Position numbers and translations under genes: made by a program
Part shown: piece after piece, positions 16,418 through 23,573 of the stretch
Layout of the letters: every line of letters starts with the position of its first letter
Position numbering within the stretch: the stretch's first letter is position 1
Assembly: GCA_002497285.1 (NCBI GenBank)
Contig: DANJ01000005.1
Coordinates: forward strand, 1-33,586
Direction: 5' to 3'
Source of the DNA: Candidatus Pacearchaeota archaeon UBA92
GTDB taxonomy: Archaea; Nanobdellota; Nanobdellia; Pacearchaeales; GW2011-AR1
DNA: 33,586 bases
Notes under the pieces: generated by a model
The model's database searches: none
What the model saw: the letters and a program-made list of their open reading frames with translations, nothing else
What the model was told of the DNA's origin: nothing

Positions 16418-16657
16418 ATGGCGTTAAAAACATTCAATTTAGATGCGAAGGTGTATGGTGAGTTTTCTAAGCATTGTAAGAAGCGTGGAATAAGTATGTC
16501 TAAGAGGGTTGAGAATTTTATTAAACAAGAAATGATTAGAATTAAGTCTGGAGATTTAGATGAGTTTAAATTGGAAATTGAAAAAGACACCAGGCCTAAG
16601 ATGATTTTGCCTTCTCCGAAGTTAAGCGATGAACACCCAATGGGAAAGTATTGCTAA
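16418..16657 (+). CDS. Ribbon-helix-helix (RHH) protein
   Basis: The 79-residue protein starts with a strand and two helices of RHH type: KTFNLDAKVYGEFSKHCKKR, then ISMSKRVENFIKQEM (about residues 4-39). RHH proteins bind operator DNA as dimers through the N-terminal strand. The C-terminal half is acidic then Pro-rich and could bind a partner, as in antitoxins, but no adjacent toxin is seen. It lies between the EF-2 operon and a broken HTH gene. Confidence 0.75.
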   Translation: MALKTFNLDAKVYGEFSKHCKKRGISMSKRVENFIKQEMIRIKSGDLDEFKLEIEKDTRPKMILPSPKLSDEHPMGKYC

Positions 16658-16658
16658 G

Positions 16659-16680
16659 GTTTAAAAGACTACTTTTTCTC
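16659..16680 (+). promoter_or_regulatory. Promoter of the HTH gene
   Basis: GGTTTAAAAGAC is followed by TACTTTTTCTC, the TATA plus T-tract arrangement seen at rps12 and fusA. The ATG is at 16689, giving a leaderless message. Confidence 0.5.
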
Positions 16681-16688
16681 GAGATTTT

Positions 16689-16934
16689 ATGGAACTATTT
16701 GAAATGTTACTCGGCGAAAGAATAAGAAATGCCCTATTAGTGGGAGCTAGAACAAAAAGAGAGATTTCTCAGGTGACTGGTCTTGAATATCAAGTAGTAA
16801 GATATTGGACGAATAAGTTAGATATACCAACTAAAGGGTCGAAAGAAATTAAACTTGAAGAACTAGAGGATTTGCTAATCAATGGAAGAGTATCCGATAA
16901 ACGTGAATGTACGAGAATACTTAAAATTACATAA
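16689..16934 (+). CDS. Helix-turn-helix protein, truncated by in-frame TAA
   Basis: The 81-residue product carries a recognisable HTH: RNALLVGARTKREISQVTGL followed by EYQVVRYWTNKLDIP (about residues 12-46). After RILKIT a TAA stops translation at 16932-16934, yet the same reading frame stays open for 46 further codons to 17073. That extension contains a second HTH-like start. The simplest reading is a nonsense mutation in a roughly 128-residue DNA-binding protein; the first part could still act as a short regulator. Alternatives are stop readthrough or a sequencing error. Confidence 0.6.
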   Translation: MELFEMLLGERIRNALLVGARTKREISQVTGLEYQVVRYWTNKLDIPTKGSKEIKLEELEDLLINGRVSDKRECTRILKIT

Positions 16935-17075
16935 GCATATGCCTCTAGATTGATGAAGGAAATTGGCGCCCAATTTATTAGAGGGAACCAGAAAAGAAAA
17001 CCGGCTAGAAAAGAATATCTGGATAGAATGATAGAGGAAGGCATGACTCTTACTGAGATGGCTGAAGCTGCTTAA
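16935..17075 (+). pseudogene. Downstream part of the split HTH gene
   Basis: This stretch is in the same frame as the upstream HTH ORF, separated only by its TAA. It reads AYASRLMKEIGAQFIRGNQK and ends RKEYLDRMIEEGMTLTEMAE-A-A, which resembles the first helices of another HTH. An internal ATG at 16953 could start a 40-residue peptide. Another frame holds a short ORF from ATG 16882 to TGA 16951-16953 whose stop overlaps that ATG, so a frameshift rather than a nonsense origin cannot be excluded. Confidence 0.5.
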
Positions 17076-17097
17076 TTTTATTATTTTGAATAGCAAA

Positions 17098-17107
17098 GTT
17101 TAAAAAC
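17098..17107 (+). promoter_or_regulatory. TATA box of tuf
   Basis: GTTTAAAAAC lies 22-31 nt before the EF-1A ATG, indicating a leaderless or near-leaderless message. Confidence 0.6.
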
Positions 17108-17128
17108 CCAAAAAAACAATACAACAAC

Positions 17129-18406
17129 ATGGCGAAAGAAAAACCAGTATTGAATGTTGCTTTTGTTGGTCACGTTGACCACGGAAAGTCGACTACAATT
17201 GGAAGATTAATGTTCGATAGCGGAGCATTGCCTGCTCAGGAGCTTGAAAAACTTAAGAAACTTGCTCAAGAAAAAGGTAAAGTTGGATTCGAATTTGCAT
17301 ATGTAATGGACAAATTTAAGGAAGAGAGAGAAAGAGGAGTTACAATTGACTTATCTTATCAGAAAGTTATTACTCCTAAGAGAGAAGTTACAATAATTGA
17401 TGCACCTGGACACAAAGATTTTATTAAGAATATGATTACTGGAGCTTCACAAGCTGATGCTGCATTTCTTGTCGTAGCTGCTAAAGAAGGAGTTCAACCT
17501 CAGACTAAAGAACACTTATGGCTATTGAAGACAATGGGCGTTGGAGAGGTTTGTGTATTAGTTAACAAGATGGACACTGTGGAATATAAAGAAGATGCTT
17601 ATAATAGAGTTAAAGAAGAATTAAGCACTTTGCTTAAGACTGCAGGATATAAGCCTGATACGATGACATTTATTGCTGCTTCGGGGTTCCTTGGAGATAA
17701 TGTTTTTAAGAAGTCTGATAAGATGTCATGGTATAAAGGGCCAACTGTTTATGAGCAGTTAGATTTATTCAAAGAACCTGAAAAACCAACAAATCTTCCA
17801 TTGAGATTGCCTTTACAAGATGTTTATGATATAACTGGGATTGGAACAGTTCCTGTGGGAAAAATTATAAGTGGTGTTATGAAAATCGGACAGAAAGTAA
17901 TCGCCTTGCCTGGAAGATCAGGAGTAGGAATTCAAGGAGAAGTAAGAAGTATTGAAGCACACCATGAACAAATGCAACAGGCACAAGCTGGAGATAATGT
18001 TGGAATTAACATCAGAGGAATAGGCAAGAAAGATGTAGCAAGAGGAGATGTTATATGTGATGCATCTAGTCCTGCTAAAATGGTTGCAGAGTTTACTGCA
18101 CAGATAGCTATAATTGATCATCCAACTGTGATTGCTAAAGGGTATACTCCTGTATTTCACGTTCACACAGCTCAGGTTCCTTGTCAGTTTGTTGAACTTA
18201 TAGAAGTTAACAGAGCTGGACAGACAATGCCGAACCCTGATTTCATTAAGACTGGAGATGTTGCTAAGGTAAAAATAAAACCTATTGGAAATCTTGTTTT
18301 AGACACTAATGCTGAAAATCCTCACATGGCTAGATTTGCTATAAGAGATGCTGGAAAGACAGTCGGTGCTGGTGTTTGTATAAGCATTGTCGAAAAGAAG
18401 CTTTAA
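17129..18406 (+). CDS. tuf: Translation elongation factor EF-1A
   Basis: The 425-residue protein is archaeal EF-1A, which delivers aminoacyl-tRNA to the ribosome. P-loop GHVDHGKS (14-21), switch I ERGVTID (about 68-74), DAPGH (91-95) and NKMD are all canonical, followed by the two beta-barrel domains ending AIRDAGKTVGAGVCISI. In many archaea rps10 follows directly; here it does not, and a TPR-like gene comes next. Confidence 0.97.
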   Translation: MAKEKPVLNVAFVGHVDHGKSTTIGRLMFDSGALPAQELEKLKKLAQEKGKVGFEFAYVMDKFKEERERGVTIDLSYQKVITPKREVTIIDAPGHKDFIKNMITGASQADAAFLVVAAKEGVQPQTKEHLWLLKTMGVGEVCVLVNKMDTVEYKEDAYNRVKEELSTLLKTAGYKPDTMTFIAASGFLGDNVFKKSDKMSWYKGPTVYEQLDLFKEPEKPTNLPLRLPLQDVYDITGIGTVPVGKIISGVMKIGQKVIALPGRSGVGIQGEVRSIEAHHEQMQQAQAGDNVGINIRGIGKKDVARGDVICDASSPAKMVAEFTAQIAIIDHPTVIAKGYTPVFHVHTAQVPCQFVELIEVNRAGQTMPNPDFIKTGDVAKVKIKPIGNLVLDTNAENPHMARFAIRDAGKTVGAGVCISIVEKKL

Positions 18407-18437
18407 ATCTTCTATTTTTTAACTTAAATATAGCAAT

Positions 18438-18447
18438 AATTATAAAC
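18438..18447 (+). promoter_or_regulatory. TATA box of the TPR-like gene
   Basis: AATTATAAAC lies 21-30 nt before the ATG at 18468. Confidence 0.5.
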
Positions 18448-18467
18448 TATCTAATTGGTTTATTTTT

Positions 18468-19022
18468 ATGAACATAAAAGAGATGAATAGACACGAGATT
18501 GAAAAGAAGTTGGAAGGGATGGGCGAATATGTTCAAATGGACTATCTTCAAAGGGCACTGAAATCTAATATTGATTTTGATACGAAAAAATTTGTTCAGA
18601 TTAGACTTGCAAAAATATATGAATCAAGAAATATGTTTTTGGAATCTGCAAAACTTATAAAAAATTCTGCGGAAATAAATACAACATTCAAGGGGAAAAT
18701 TGAGGACTATATGAAGTCTGTTGAACTTTTTATAAGAGCCGGAAGTTTTGAAGAAGCAGATGAAGTTTTTAAGAGGGCACTTGCGTGCGGAAATGTGAAT
18801 GAAAAAAATGAAATTAAAAAGAATCTTAAAACTCATTATTTTAACCAAGCATTGCATTACTTAAAACAGGATAAAAGAAATCAGGCAAAAAAAACTTATG
18901 AAAGAATTTTAACCCTTGAGCTTAGTAAGGATGAAAAAAATGATGTGCAGGACAAGCTTCTTAATCTTTACAACAAACTTGGGTTCGTTAGAGAGTATAG
19001 AACATTAAACAATTCTAGATAA
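18468..19022 (+). CDS. TPR-like helical repeat protein
   Basis: The 184-residue protein is almost all helix, with successive helix pairs such as FVQIRLAKIYESRNMFLESA, SVELFIRAGSFEEADEVFKR and HYLKQDKRNQAKKTYERIL that fit a TPR/alpha-solenoid pattern. Such folds act as protein-binding scaffolds. No signal or membrane segment is visible, so it is probably cytosolic. Function is otherwise unknown. It is followed by a short GC hairpin and a convergent small ORF. Confidence 0.8.
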   Translation: MNIKEMNRHEIEKKLEGMGEYVQMDYLQRALKSNIDFDTKKFVQIRLAKIYESRNMFLESAKLIKNSAEINTTFKGKIEDYMKSVELFIRAGSFEEADEVFKRALACGNVNEKNEIKKNLKTHYFNQALHYLKQDKRNQAKKTYERILTLELSKDEKNDVQDKLLNLYNKLGFVREYRTLNNSR

Positions 19023-19030
19023 AAATAAAA

Positions 19031-19048
19031 GGCCCTTTTGTTCGGGCC
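19031..19048. terminator. Hairpin between convergent genes
   Basis: GGCCC (19031-19035) pairs with GGGCC (19044-19048) around the loop TTTTGTTC. It sits eight bases after the TPR gene stop and five before the stop of the minus-strand 41-codon ORF, so it could end both transcripts. Confidence 0.5.
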
Positions 19049-19053
19049 AGAAA

Positions 19054-19179
19054 TTAAATTAAGTCTGAGGAATCCAAATCCCCACAAAGTTCTTCAAACA
19101 GATTTTCGTCTGCATGATTTGAATCTTCATGGTCCGAAGAATTATCTTCGACAGCCATAGCTTCTTCTTTAATCACCAT
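19054..19179 (-). CDS. 41-residue acidic peptide
   Basis: A minus-strand ORF (ATG ending at 19179, TAA at 19054-19056) encodes MVIKEEAMAVEDNSSD then a stretch rich in Asp/Glu with one Cys, LFEELCGDLDSSDLI. About a third of its residues are Asp or Glu. Support comes from a minus-strand TATA box at 19210-19219 about 30 nt upstream and a hairpin directly downstream. It matches no family I know; the acidic, amphipathic tail could bind a partner protein or mimic DNA. Short length limits confidence. Confidence 0.5.
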   Translation of the reverse strand: MVIKEEAMAVEDNSSDHEDSNHADENLFEELCGDLDSSDLI

Positions 19180-19500
19180 CTTTTTTAATTAATCGTAGAG
19201 ATATACTGAGGTATATAAATGTTTGGCAACTTTTTAAGTAGTTTTTATCGACGAGAAAAGTTTATATAGTCCAAATATTTTTGTTTGTTACTATTTTCAT
19301 TCGGTGTAAATTTTTATAAAATCAGGTTTGCATACTTTAATAGGAATTAATTTGGTTGGAAATCCAAAGATTTAAATACATTCTTTTTTAACCCCTTGAG
19401 TAGAAAGAATTGCATTCACGTTCACTTTCACGTTCACGATCATAAGGCTTTAATTTTTTAGCCTCGGAAGAGAAATTAGTTATTCTTTCTAAGTAATAAG
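19180..19500. promoter_or_regulatory. 321-bp gene-free region before dnaG
   Basis: This is the longest gene-free stretch in the window. It holds a minus-strand TATA box (TTTATATACC, 19210-19219) for the 41-codon ORF, a plus-strand TATA-like site TTTATATAG (19261-19269), another possible one in ATTTTTATAAAATC near 19311-19323, and a third TTTAAATAC (19371-19379). A small hairpin TTTGG/CCAAA (19351-19368) precedes the third. Downstream lie a 12-bp tandem repeat (CACGTTCACTTT then CACGTTCACGAT, about 19417-19440), the hairpin AGGCT/AGCCT (19445-19464) and a nine-base inverted repeat AGAAAGAAT (19402-19410) with ATTCTTTCT (19482-19490). No ORF with an ATG is evident. Confidence 0.6.
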
Positions 19501-20637
19501 ATGGCAAAAATAAGTCCGGTATCGATAAAGTACATGATTCATGCGAATTTTAGAGCCGAAGGTCCAGTTGAAAAACCAGATGTGATTGGGGCTATCTTTG
19601 GACAGACTGAAGGTCTTCTTGGAGCTGAGATGGAAATGAGAGAGTTGCAGAAAGATGGGAAAATTGGAAGAATTGAAGTTGAACTTGAAATAGTCGACGG
19701 AAAATCTGTTGGAGAGATAAAAGTTCCTAGCGCATTAGATAAAAGTGAGACTACTATAATTGCAGCTACCCTTGAGACTATAGATAGAATAGGTCCTACT
19801 GAAGCGATAGTTGAAATTACTAAAGTTGAAGATGTTAGGGGAAATAAAAGAGATTACATAATACAAAGAGCGAAGAAACTTCTTGAAGGGATTGAAAGCT
19901 CTAGTGATATGGGTGAGATGGCAAAAACGCTAAAAGATGAGTCTAGGGCAGATAAGATACAGGAATATGGAGAGGAAAGACTTCCGGCAGGAGACTTATC
20001 AGGAAATGAAGTAATTGTTGTTGAAGGTCGAGCAGACGTTGTGAATCTTTTGAAAAACAGAATTAATAATGTTATAGGAATGATGGGTGTTAGAATGCCA
20101 AGAGAAATCTCTAAACTGGGCAATGAAAAAGAATTAACCCTCTTTGTGGATGGAGATAGAGGAGGAAAATTAATCGCAAATAATGTTATCAACAATGCTA
20201 AAATTGTATATATTGCGGTTGCTCCGGATGGAAAAGAAGTTGAAGAACTTGAAGGCAAGGAAATATTACAAAGTCTTAGAAAAAAGGTTTCTGTTAATGA
20301 GTATTTGAGAAGAAATGGTCGATTAGATGAAGGGGAAGAAAATATTGAAATAGATCCAATAGAAGCTAAAAGGGTGATGAAAGAAAAATATAAAGAAATT
20401 GAAGGTAGCAAGAAAGCTCTATTTCTTGATTCTGGATTTGCTATTGCAAGAGAAGTTTCCTCAAGAGAAGTTTCCAGCGCCTTGAGAAAAAGCAGAAAAC
20501 AAATTGCAGTGGTTATAATTGATGGAATTGCTCCTGGTGCAGTTATTGAGGCTTGTGATGAGAAAGGCGTTAAATTTTTAGGCGCTAAAAATTTCTCTTC
20601 AGTGAAAGATGCGAAAGTTGAGTTAATTAGTTTGTAA
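19501..20637 (+). CDS. dnaG: Archaeal DnaG-like primase / exosome subunit
   Basis: The 378-residue protein is archaeal DnaG. The N-terminal archaeal domain begins ISPVSIKYMIHANFRAEG. A TOPRIM core carries VIVVEGRAD (171-179, Glu175) and LFVDGDRGG (214-222, Asp217 and Asp219), the metal-binding residues. The C terminus (IAVVIIDGIAPGAVIEACDE) is the usual archaeal tail. Archaeal DnaG is found in the exosome, where it favours poly(A)-rich RNA, and shows primase activity in vitro. The long, structured leader is unusual here. Confidence 0.94.
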   Translation: MAKISPVSIKYMIHANFRAEGPVEKPDVIGAIFGQTEGLLGAEMEMRELQKDGKIGRIEVELEIVDGKSVGEIKVPSALDKSETTIIAATLETIDRIGPTEAIVEITKVEDVRGNKRDYIIQRAKKLLEGIESSSDMGEMAKTLKDESRADKIQEYGEERLPAGDLSGNEVIVVEGRADVVNLLKNRINNVIGMMGVRMPREISKLGNEKELTLFVDGDRGGKLIANNVINNAKIVYIAVAPDGKEVEELEGKEILQSLRKKVSVNEYLRRNGRLDEGEENIEIDPIEAKRVMKEKYKEIEGSKKALFLDSGFAIAREVSSREVSSALRKSRKQIAVVIIDGIAPGAVIEACDEKGVKFLGAKNFSSVKDAKVELISL

Positions 20638-20642
20638 GCAAC

Positions 20643-20654
20643 TTTTAAATATAC
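20643..20654 (+). promoter_or_regulatory. TATA box of the 146-residue membrane protein
   Basis: TTTTAAATATAC lies 19-30 nt before the ATG at 20673. Confidence 0.5.
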
Positions 20655-20672
20655 ATTTTAACTGATTGTTTT

Positions 20673-21113
20673 ATGGAAAGAGATAAAAGAATTTTGCTAT
20701 CTGCTGTTGTTATTACTATTATTGTTTTTGCGGGCATCTATTTAATATTTAGTCCTGCGAAATGTTTTGATTATGCTTGTTTTCAGTCTAAAATGAATGA
20801 TTGTTCTCCTGCGAAATATGTAAACGAGGAAAAAGAAGCTTCTTGGGGTTACTATGTTGTTGGACCTACAAATGATGAATGTAAAATAAAAGTTACTCTT
20901 CTTATGGCTAAAGGAGGAGATTTGAGCTTGAAAGAATTTGAAGGACATTCGATGGACTGCTTTTATCCAAGAGGAGTCTCTGCTTATCCAGATAAAGATT
21001 TGTTTAAATGTCATGGGGATTTGAAAGAGGACTTACAGCAAAGGATTATACAAAAACTTCATGAATATATCGTTGAGAATATTGGTGATTTGAAGATTGC
21101 CTTGACTAGTTGA
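20673..21113 (+). CDS. Membrane-anchored Cys-containing protein
   Basis: The 146-residue protein has one N-terminal membrane helix (about 7-27) and an external domain of about 115 residues with six cysteines (FDYACF, NDCSPAKY, NDECKIKVTL, MDCFYP, FKCHGD), suggesting disulfides. The tail, DLKEDLQQRIIQKLHEYIVE, is an amphipathic helix. I recall similar short proteins in other small-genome archaea but know no function. It precedes the endonuclease IV gene by 23 bp and may share its message. Confidence 0.8.
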   Translation: MERDKRILLSAVVITIIVFAGIYLIFSPAKCFDYACFQSKMNDCSPAKYVNEEKEASWGYYVVGPTNDECKIKVTLLMAKGGDLSLKEFEGHSMDCFYPRGVSAYPDKDLFKCHGDLKEDLQQRIIQKLHEYIVENIGDLKIALTS

Positions 21114-21136
21114 AGAGTTTAGTATTGTTTATAATC

Positions 21137-21913
21137 ATGTCAATTAAAATCGGTCCTGCGGGTCTTGGGAGTGTCAAGACTGCTCTAAAACAACTTGAAG
21201 AGTATCATAGACTTGGATTTAAGGCGTGTGAAATTGCTTTTACTTATAGTGTTTATATTAAAAATGAGAAAGATGCAAAGGAAATTGGGAAGAAGGCTAA
21301 AGAACTTGGGATCAGCCTGAGCATACATGCCCCTTACTTTGTAAATTTAAATTCTGAAGATAAGGAAAAAAGAGAAGCAAGTAAGAAGAGAATATTGAGT
21401 TGTTGTGAAGTTGGAGATTGGCTTGGAGCTAAGGGAGTCGTATTCCATCCAGGTTATTATGGTAAAGACAGGAATGGAGCTTATGATAATATTAGAGATG
21501 AGATTAAGGATATGCTTGTAATTATTAAAAAGAGGGGCTGGAGTGTTGAATTATACCCTGAAACGATGGGGAAGATAAATGTTTTTGGAAGCATTGAAGA
21601 GATTGCTGGATTAATGAAAGATACTGGATGTGGGGCATGTATTGACTTTGCACATATTCTGGCCAGAGACAAGAAAGTAGATTATGTCAAAGTTAAGAAC
21701 TTATTTAAGAATGAGAAATGGCATTGTCATTTTTCTGGAATTGTATATGGAGATAAAGGTGAAAAAAACCATAAGACTACAGAGAAAAAAGAATGGCAAG
21801 AGTTGTTTGAAAATCTTCCTAGCGGTAAGGAGATAGTAATAATTAATGAAAGCCCTACAATGTTTGATGATTGTTTGGAAGGTATAAAGATTGCGGAAAA
21901 ATTTAATCTTTAA
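21137..21913 (+). CDS. nfo: Endonuclease IV-type AP endonuclease (TIM barrel)
   Basis: The 258-residue protein (start ATG 21137, MSIKIGPAG) has the endonuclease IV metal ligands in order: SIHAPYFVN, VVFHPGYYG, ELYPETMG, CIDFAHI, WHCHFSG, NHK and a final INESP. The family cuts DNA at abasic sites in base-excision repair using a tri-zinc centre. The frame is open from a TTG at 21110, but that adds only SLVLFII, unlike relatives, and overlaps the upstream stop. The 3' end overlaps the convergent RHH gene by 11 bp. Confidence 0.9.
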   Translation: MSIKIGPAGLGSVKTALKQLEEYHRLGFKACEIAFTYSVYIKNEKDAKEIGKKAKELGISLSIHAPYFVNLNSEDKEKREASKKRILSCCEVGDWLGAKGVVFHPGYYGKDRNGAYDNIRDEIKDMLVIIKKRGWSVELYPETMGKINVFGSIEEIAGLMKDTGCGACIDFAHILARDKKVDYVKVKNLFKNEKWHCHFSGIVYGDKGEKNHKTTEKKEWQELFENLPSGKEIVIINESPTMFDDCLEGIKIAEKFNL

Positions 21914-22130
21914 TATTTGATAATTCTTTTTGTCTTTCTATTTCGCTTAATTTTGACCTTGCCCTTAAAGGATTTACCTTACACATGTTAAGTATACCAA
22001 GAATTTTCCTTATTGTCTCCTCATAGGTTTCTCTCTTATATGCTTTTAAATTGTCCAAACGAGATTTGGTTTGCCTTGTTAACTTGATGGTCGTTATTCC
22101 TTCAGATTTCTGTTTTTCCGTCGCTGTCAT
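21903..22130 (-). CDS. Small RHH regulator
   Basis: The 75-residue protein has a ribbon-helix-helix start: ITTIKLTRQTKSRLDNLKAY (strand then helix), then ETYEETIRKILGILNMC. A basic tail follows (RARSKLSEIERQKEL). It is divergent from the surface-protein gene at 22255, with a shared 124-bp intergenic region containing two palindromes. GGTATACC (22144-22151) lies between its own TATA box and start codon, a position suited to autorepression; this is inference. Confidence 0.8.
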   Translation of the reverse strand: MTATEKQKSEGITTIKLTRQTKSRLDNLKAYKRETYEETIRKILGILNMCKVNPLRARSKLSEIERQKELSNIKD

Positions 22131-22143
22131 GTAAGTATCTTAG

Positions 22144-22160
22144 GGTATACCATTTATATA
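22144..22160 (-). promoter_or_regulatory. Promoter and palindrome of the RHH gene
   Basis: On the minus strand TATATAAATG (22151-22160) is about 21-30 nt before the ATG at 22130. The perfect palindrome GGTATACC (22144-22151) abuts it on the start side, where bound repressor would block initiation. Confidence 0.5.
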
Positions 22161-22190
22161 GTTTGTGGTTATTTGTTACTACATAATATA

Positions 22191-22223
22191 GACAACTATG
22201 TTGTCACCATAAAGTTTATAAAC
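22191..22223 (+). promoter_or_regulatory. Promoter and inverted repeat of the surface-protein gene
   Basis: GACAAC-TAT-GTTGTC (22191-22205) is a perfect inverted repeat eight bases upstream of the TATA box GTTTATAAAC (22214-22223). The position overlaps the usual BRE side, suitable for an activator or repressor. Confidence 0.5.
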
Positions 22224-22254
22224 GACTTATTTGTTGCATTAGTAATTAAATAAA

Positions 22255-23508
22255 ATGGAGACCATAATGAAAGCTAGAAAGTTTTTAGCTTCACTTGTCG
22301 CAGTTTTTGTGTTAGCACTTGTGCTATCACAAAGCGTATCTGCAGAAACGTTTGCTAATATAACCAGTATCTATGTAGATGGTGTTAATTACGACTTTAC
22401 AAGTGGACAGGACATCGGTATAGAAGCCGGTGCGGTAGTCCCTATACAAGTTGTCTTTACAGCCAATATGGATGCAAGAGATGTTAGGGTTACAGCCAGA
22501 ATACGTGGCTCTGCAGGTGTTGATGACTCAAGTGAGTTATTTGCAATTATTGCAGGTAATGAATATAGGAAAACTCTATACGTAGAGCTACCAAGAGACA
22601 TCGACCCTAGCGAAAGAGTTATCGTACAGGTTGAACTAGAGAAACAAGATGGACAGCTCGGAACTTGGCAAAAAGTTTATTTTGAAGTTCAGAGAAAGTC
22701 ATATAACCTTGAAATCTTGTCTGTCGATTCAGTGTCTGACGAAGTTTCTGCTGGAGACGTGTTTGCTCTAGATGTTGTCTTGAAAAACATAGGTTTTGAA
22801 CCTACAAAGGACAACTATATTGAAGCATTTATTCCAGAACTAGGCGCAAGATCCAGAGTCTACTTTGGTGATTTGTCTGAAATAGACCAGCCTATAAGGC
22901 AGGGAAGTTCAGATAGATTGAACAAGGAAGACACAGCCCAAGGAAGGATTTATTTGAAAATACCTTCAAATGCAGCTGCTGGAGTCTACGACGTTGAGTT
23001 AACTGCATACAACAATGACGCAGAAACAACTACTGTTAAAAGAATAGTAGTTACATCTGGAGTCAAAAGTAGTGTCTTCTCAACTCTTGATACCAAGAAA
23101 TTTGGTGTTAATGAAATGGGAGAATATACCATGACTATAGTGAATGCTGGTAACAGCATACAAATCTATACCTTGGTTATTGACGCTGATGCGGGTCTTA
23201 ACGTAAACCTTGACGAAACAATGGTTGCTGTTCCAGCGGGATCAAGCAAAATTGTTAAGTTGACTGCAAATGCTGGTAAAGAAGGAACGTACAACTTCGC
23301 GGTTAACGTACACAGCGACGGTGAACTTGTCCAACAGGAAGGATTCATTGCTAAAGTGGAAGGAAGTTCAGCTATTTCAAGCGGAAATGCAGCTGTTGTT
23401 CTTACCATAATTTTGGCGATAATCTTTATCGTTCTATTGGTAGTTCTTATTGTACTACTAACAAGAAAGCCTGTGACAAAAGAAGAATTTGGGGAAAGTT
23501 ACTACTAA
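22255..23508 (+). CDS. Secreted, C-terminally anchored beta-domain surface protein
   Basis: The 417-residue protein has a signal peptide (core SLVAVFVLALVLSQSVSA, cleavage likely before ETF, about residue 31), an exported body of beta-rich, probably Ig/CARDB/NEW3-like domains (for example LDVVLKNIGFEPTKDN, GVYDVELTAYNND, YTMTIVNAGNS), a membrane helix (about 379-402) and a short cytoplasmic tail TRKPVTKEEFGESYY. It is probably an abundant envelope protein. An ATG at 22267 preceded by GGAG (22257-22260) is a credible alternative start. Its codon choice (more GTC, CTA, GCC, ATC) differs from neighbours, as in strongly expressed or acquired genes. Confidence 0.9.
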   Translation: METIMKARKFLASLVAVFVLALVLSQSVSAETFANITSIYVDGVNYDFTSGQDIGIEAGAVVPIQVVFTANMDARDVRVTARIRGSAGVDDSSELFAIIAGNEYRKTLYVELPRDIDPSERVIVQVELEKQDGQLGTWQKVYFEVQRKSYNLEILSVDSVSDEVSAGDVFALDVVLKNIGFEPTKDNYIEAFIPELGARSRVYFGDLSEIDQPIRQGSSDRLNKEDTAQGRIYLKIPSNAAAGVYDVELTAYNNDAETTTVKRIVVTSGVKSSVFSTLDTKKFGVNEMGEYTMTIVNAGNSIQIYTLVIDADAGLNVNLDETMVAVPAGSSKIVKLTANAGKEGTYNFAVNVHSDGELVQQEGFIAKVEGSSAISSGNAAVVLTIILAIIFIVLLVVLIVLLTRKPVTKEEFGESYY

Positions 23509-23536
23509 ATTTATTTTTTATTTTTTATAGTACTTT

Positions 23537-23563
23537 CTCTTTTTTTCCCGAAGGGGAAAAGAG
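23537..23563. terminator. Bidirectional hairpin terminator
   Basis: CTC-T7-CCC pairs with GGGG-A4-GAG around GAA, between the convergent surface-protein and SMC genes. The T run serves the plus strand; the minus strand is less T-rich. A T-rich run (23513-23527) precedes it. Confidence 0.55.
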
Positions 23564-23573
23564 CGTGTGATAA

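Noticed and set aside
16418..16657. Antitoxin of a toxin-antitoxin pair
   Set aside because: The RHH fold would fit, but the following gene is a broken HTH protein and no toxin-like fold is adjacent.
19417..19440. CRISPR-like repeat in the dnaG leader
   Set aside because: Only two adjacent 12-bp copies with no spacers; no CRISPR array or cas gene is in the window.
19854..20411. 185-codon minus-strand ORF opposite dnaG
   Set aside because: Its Ser/Leu/Phe-rich composition mirrors the Lys/Glu/Arg-rich DnaG sequence; no motif, no promoter.
21110..21136. TTG start for the endonuclease IV gene
   Set aside because: It overlaps the upstream stop codon and adds residues not seen in the family; ATG 21137 gives the normal start MSIKIG.
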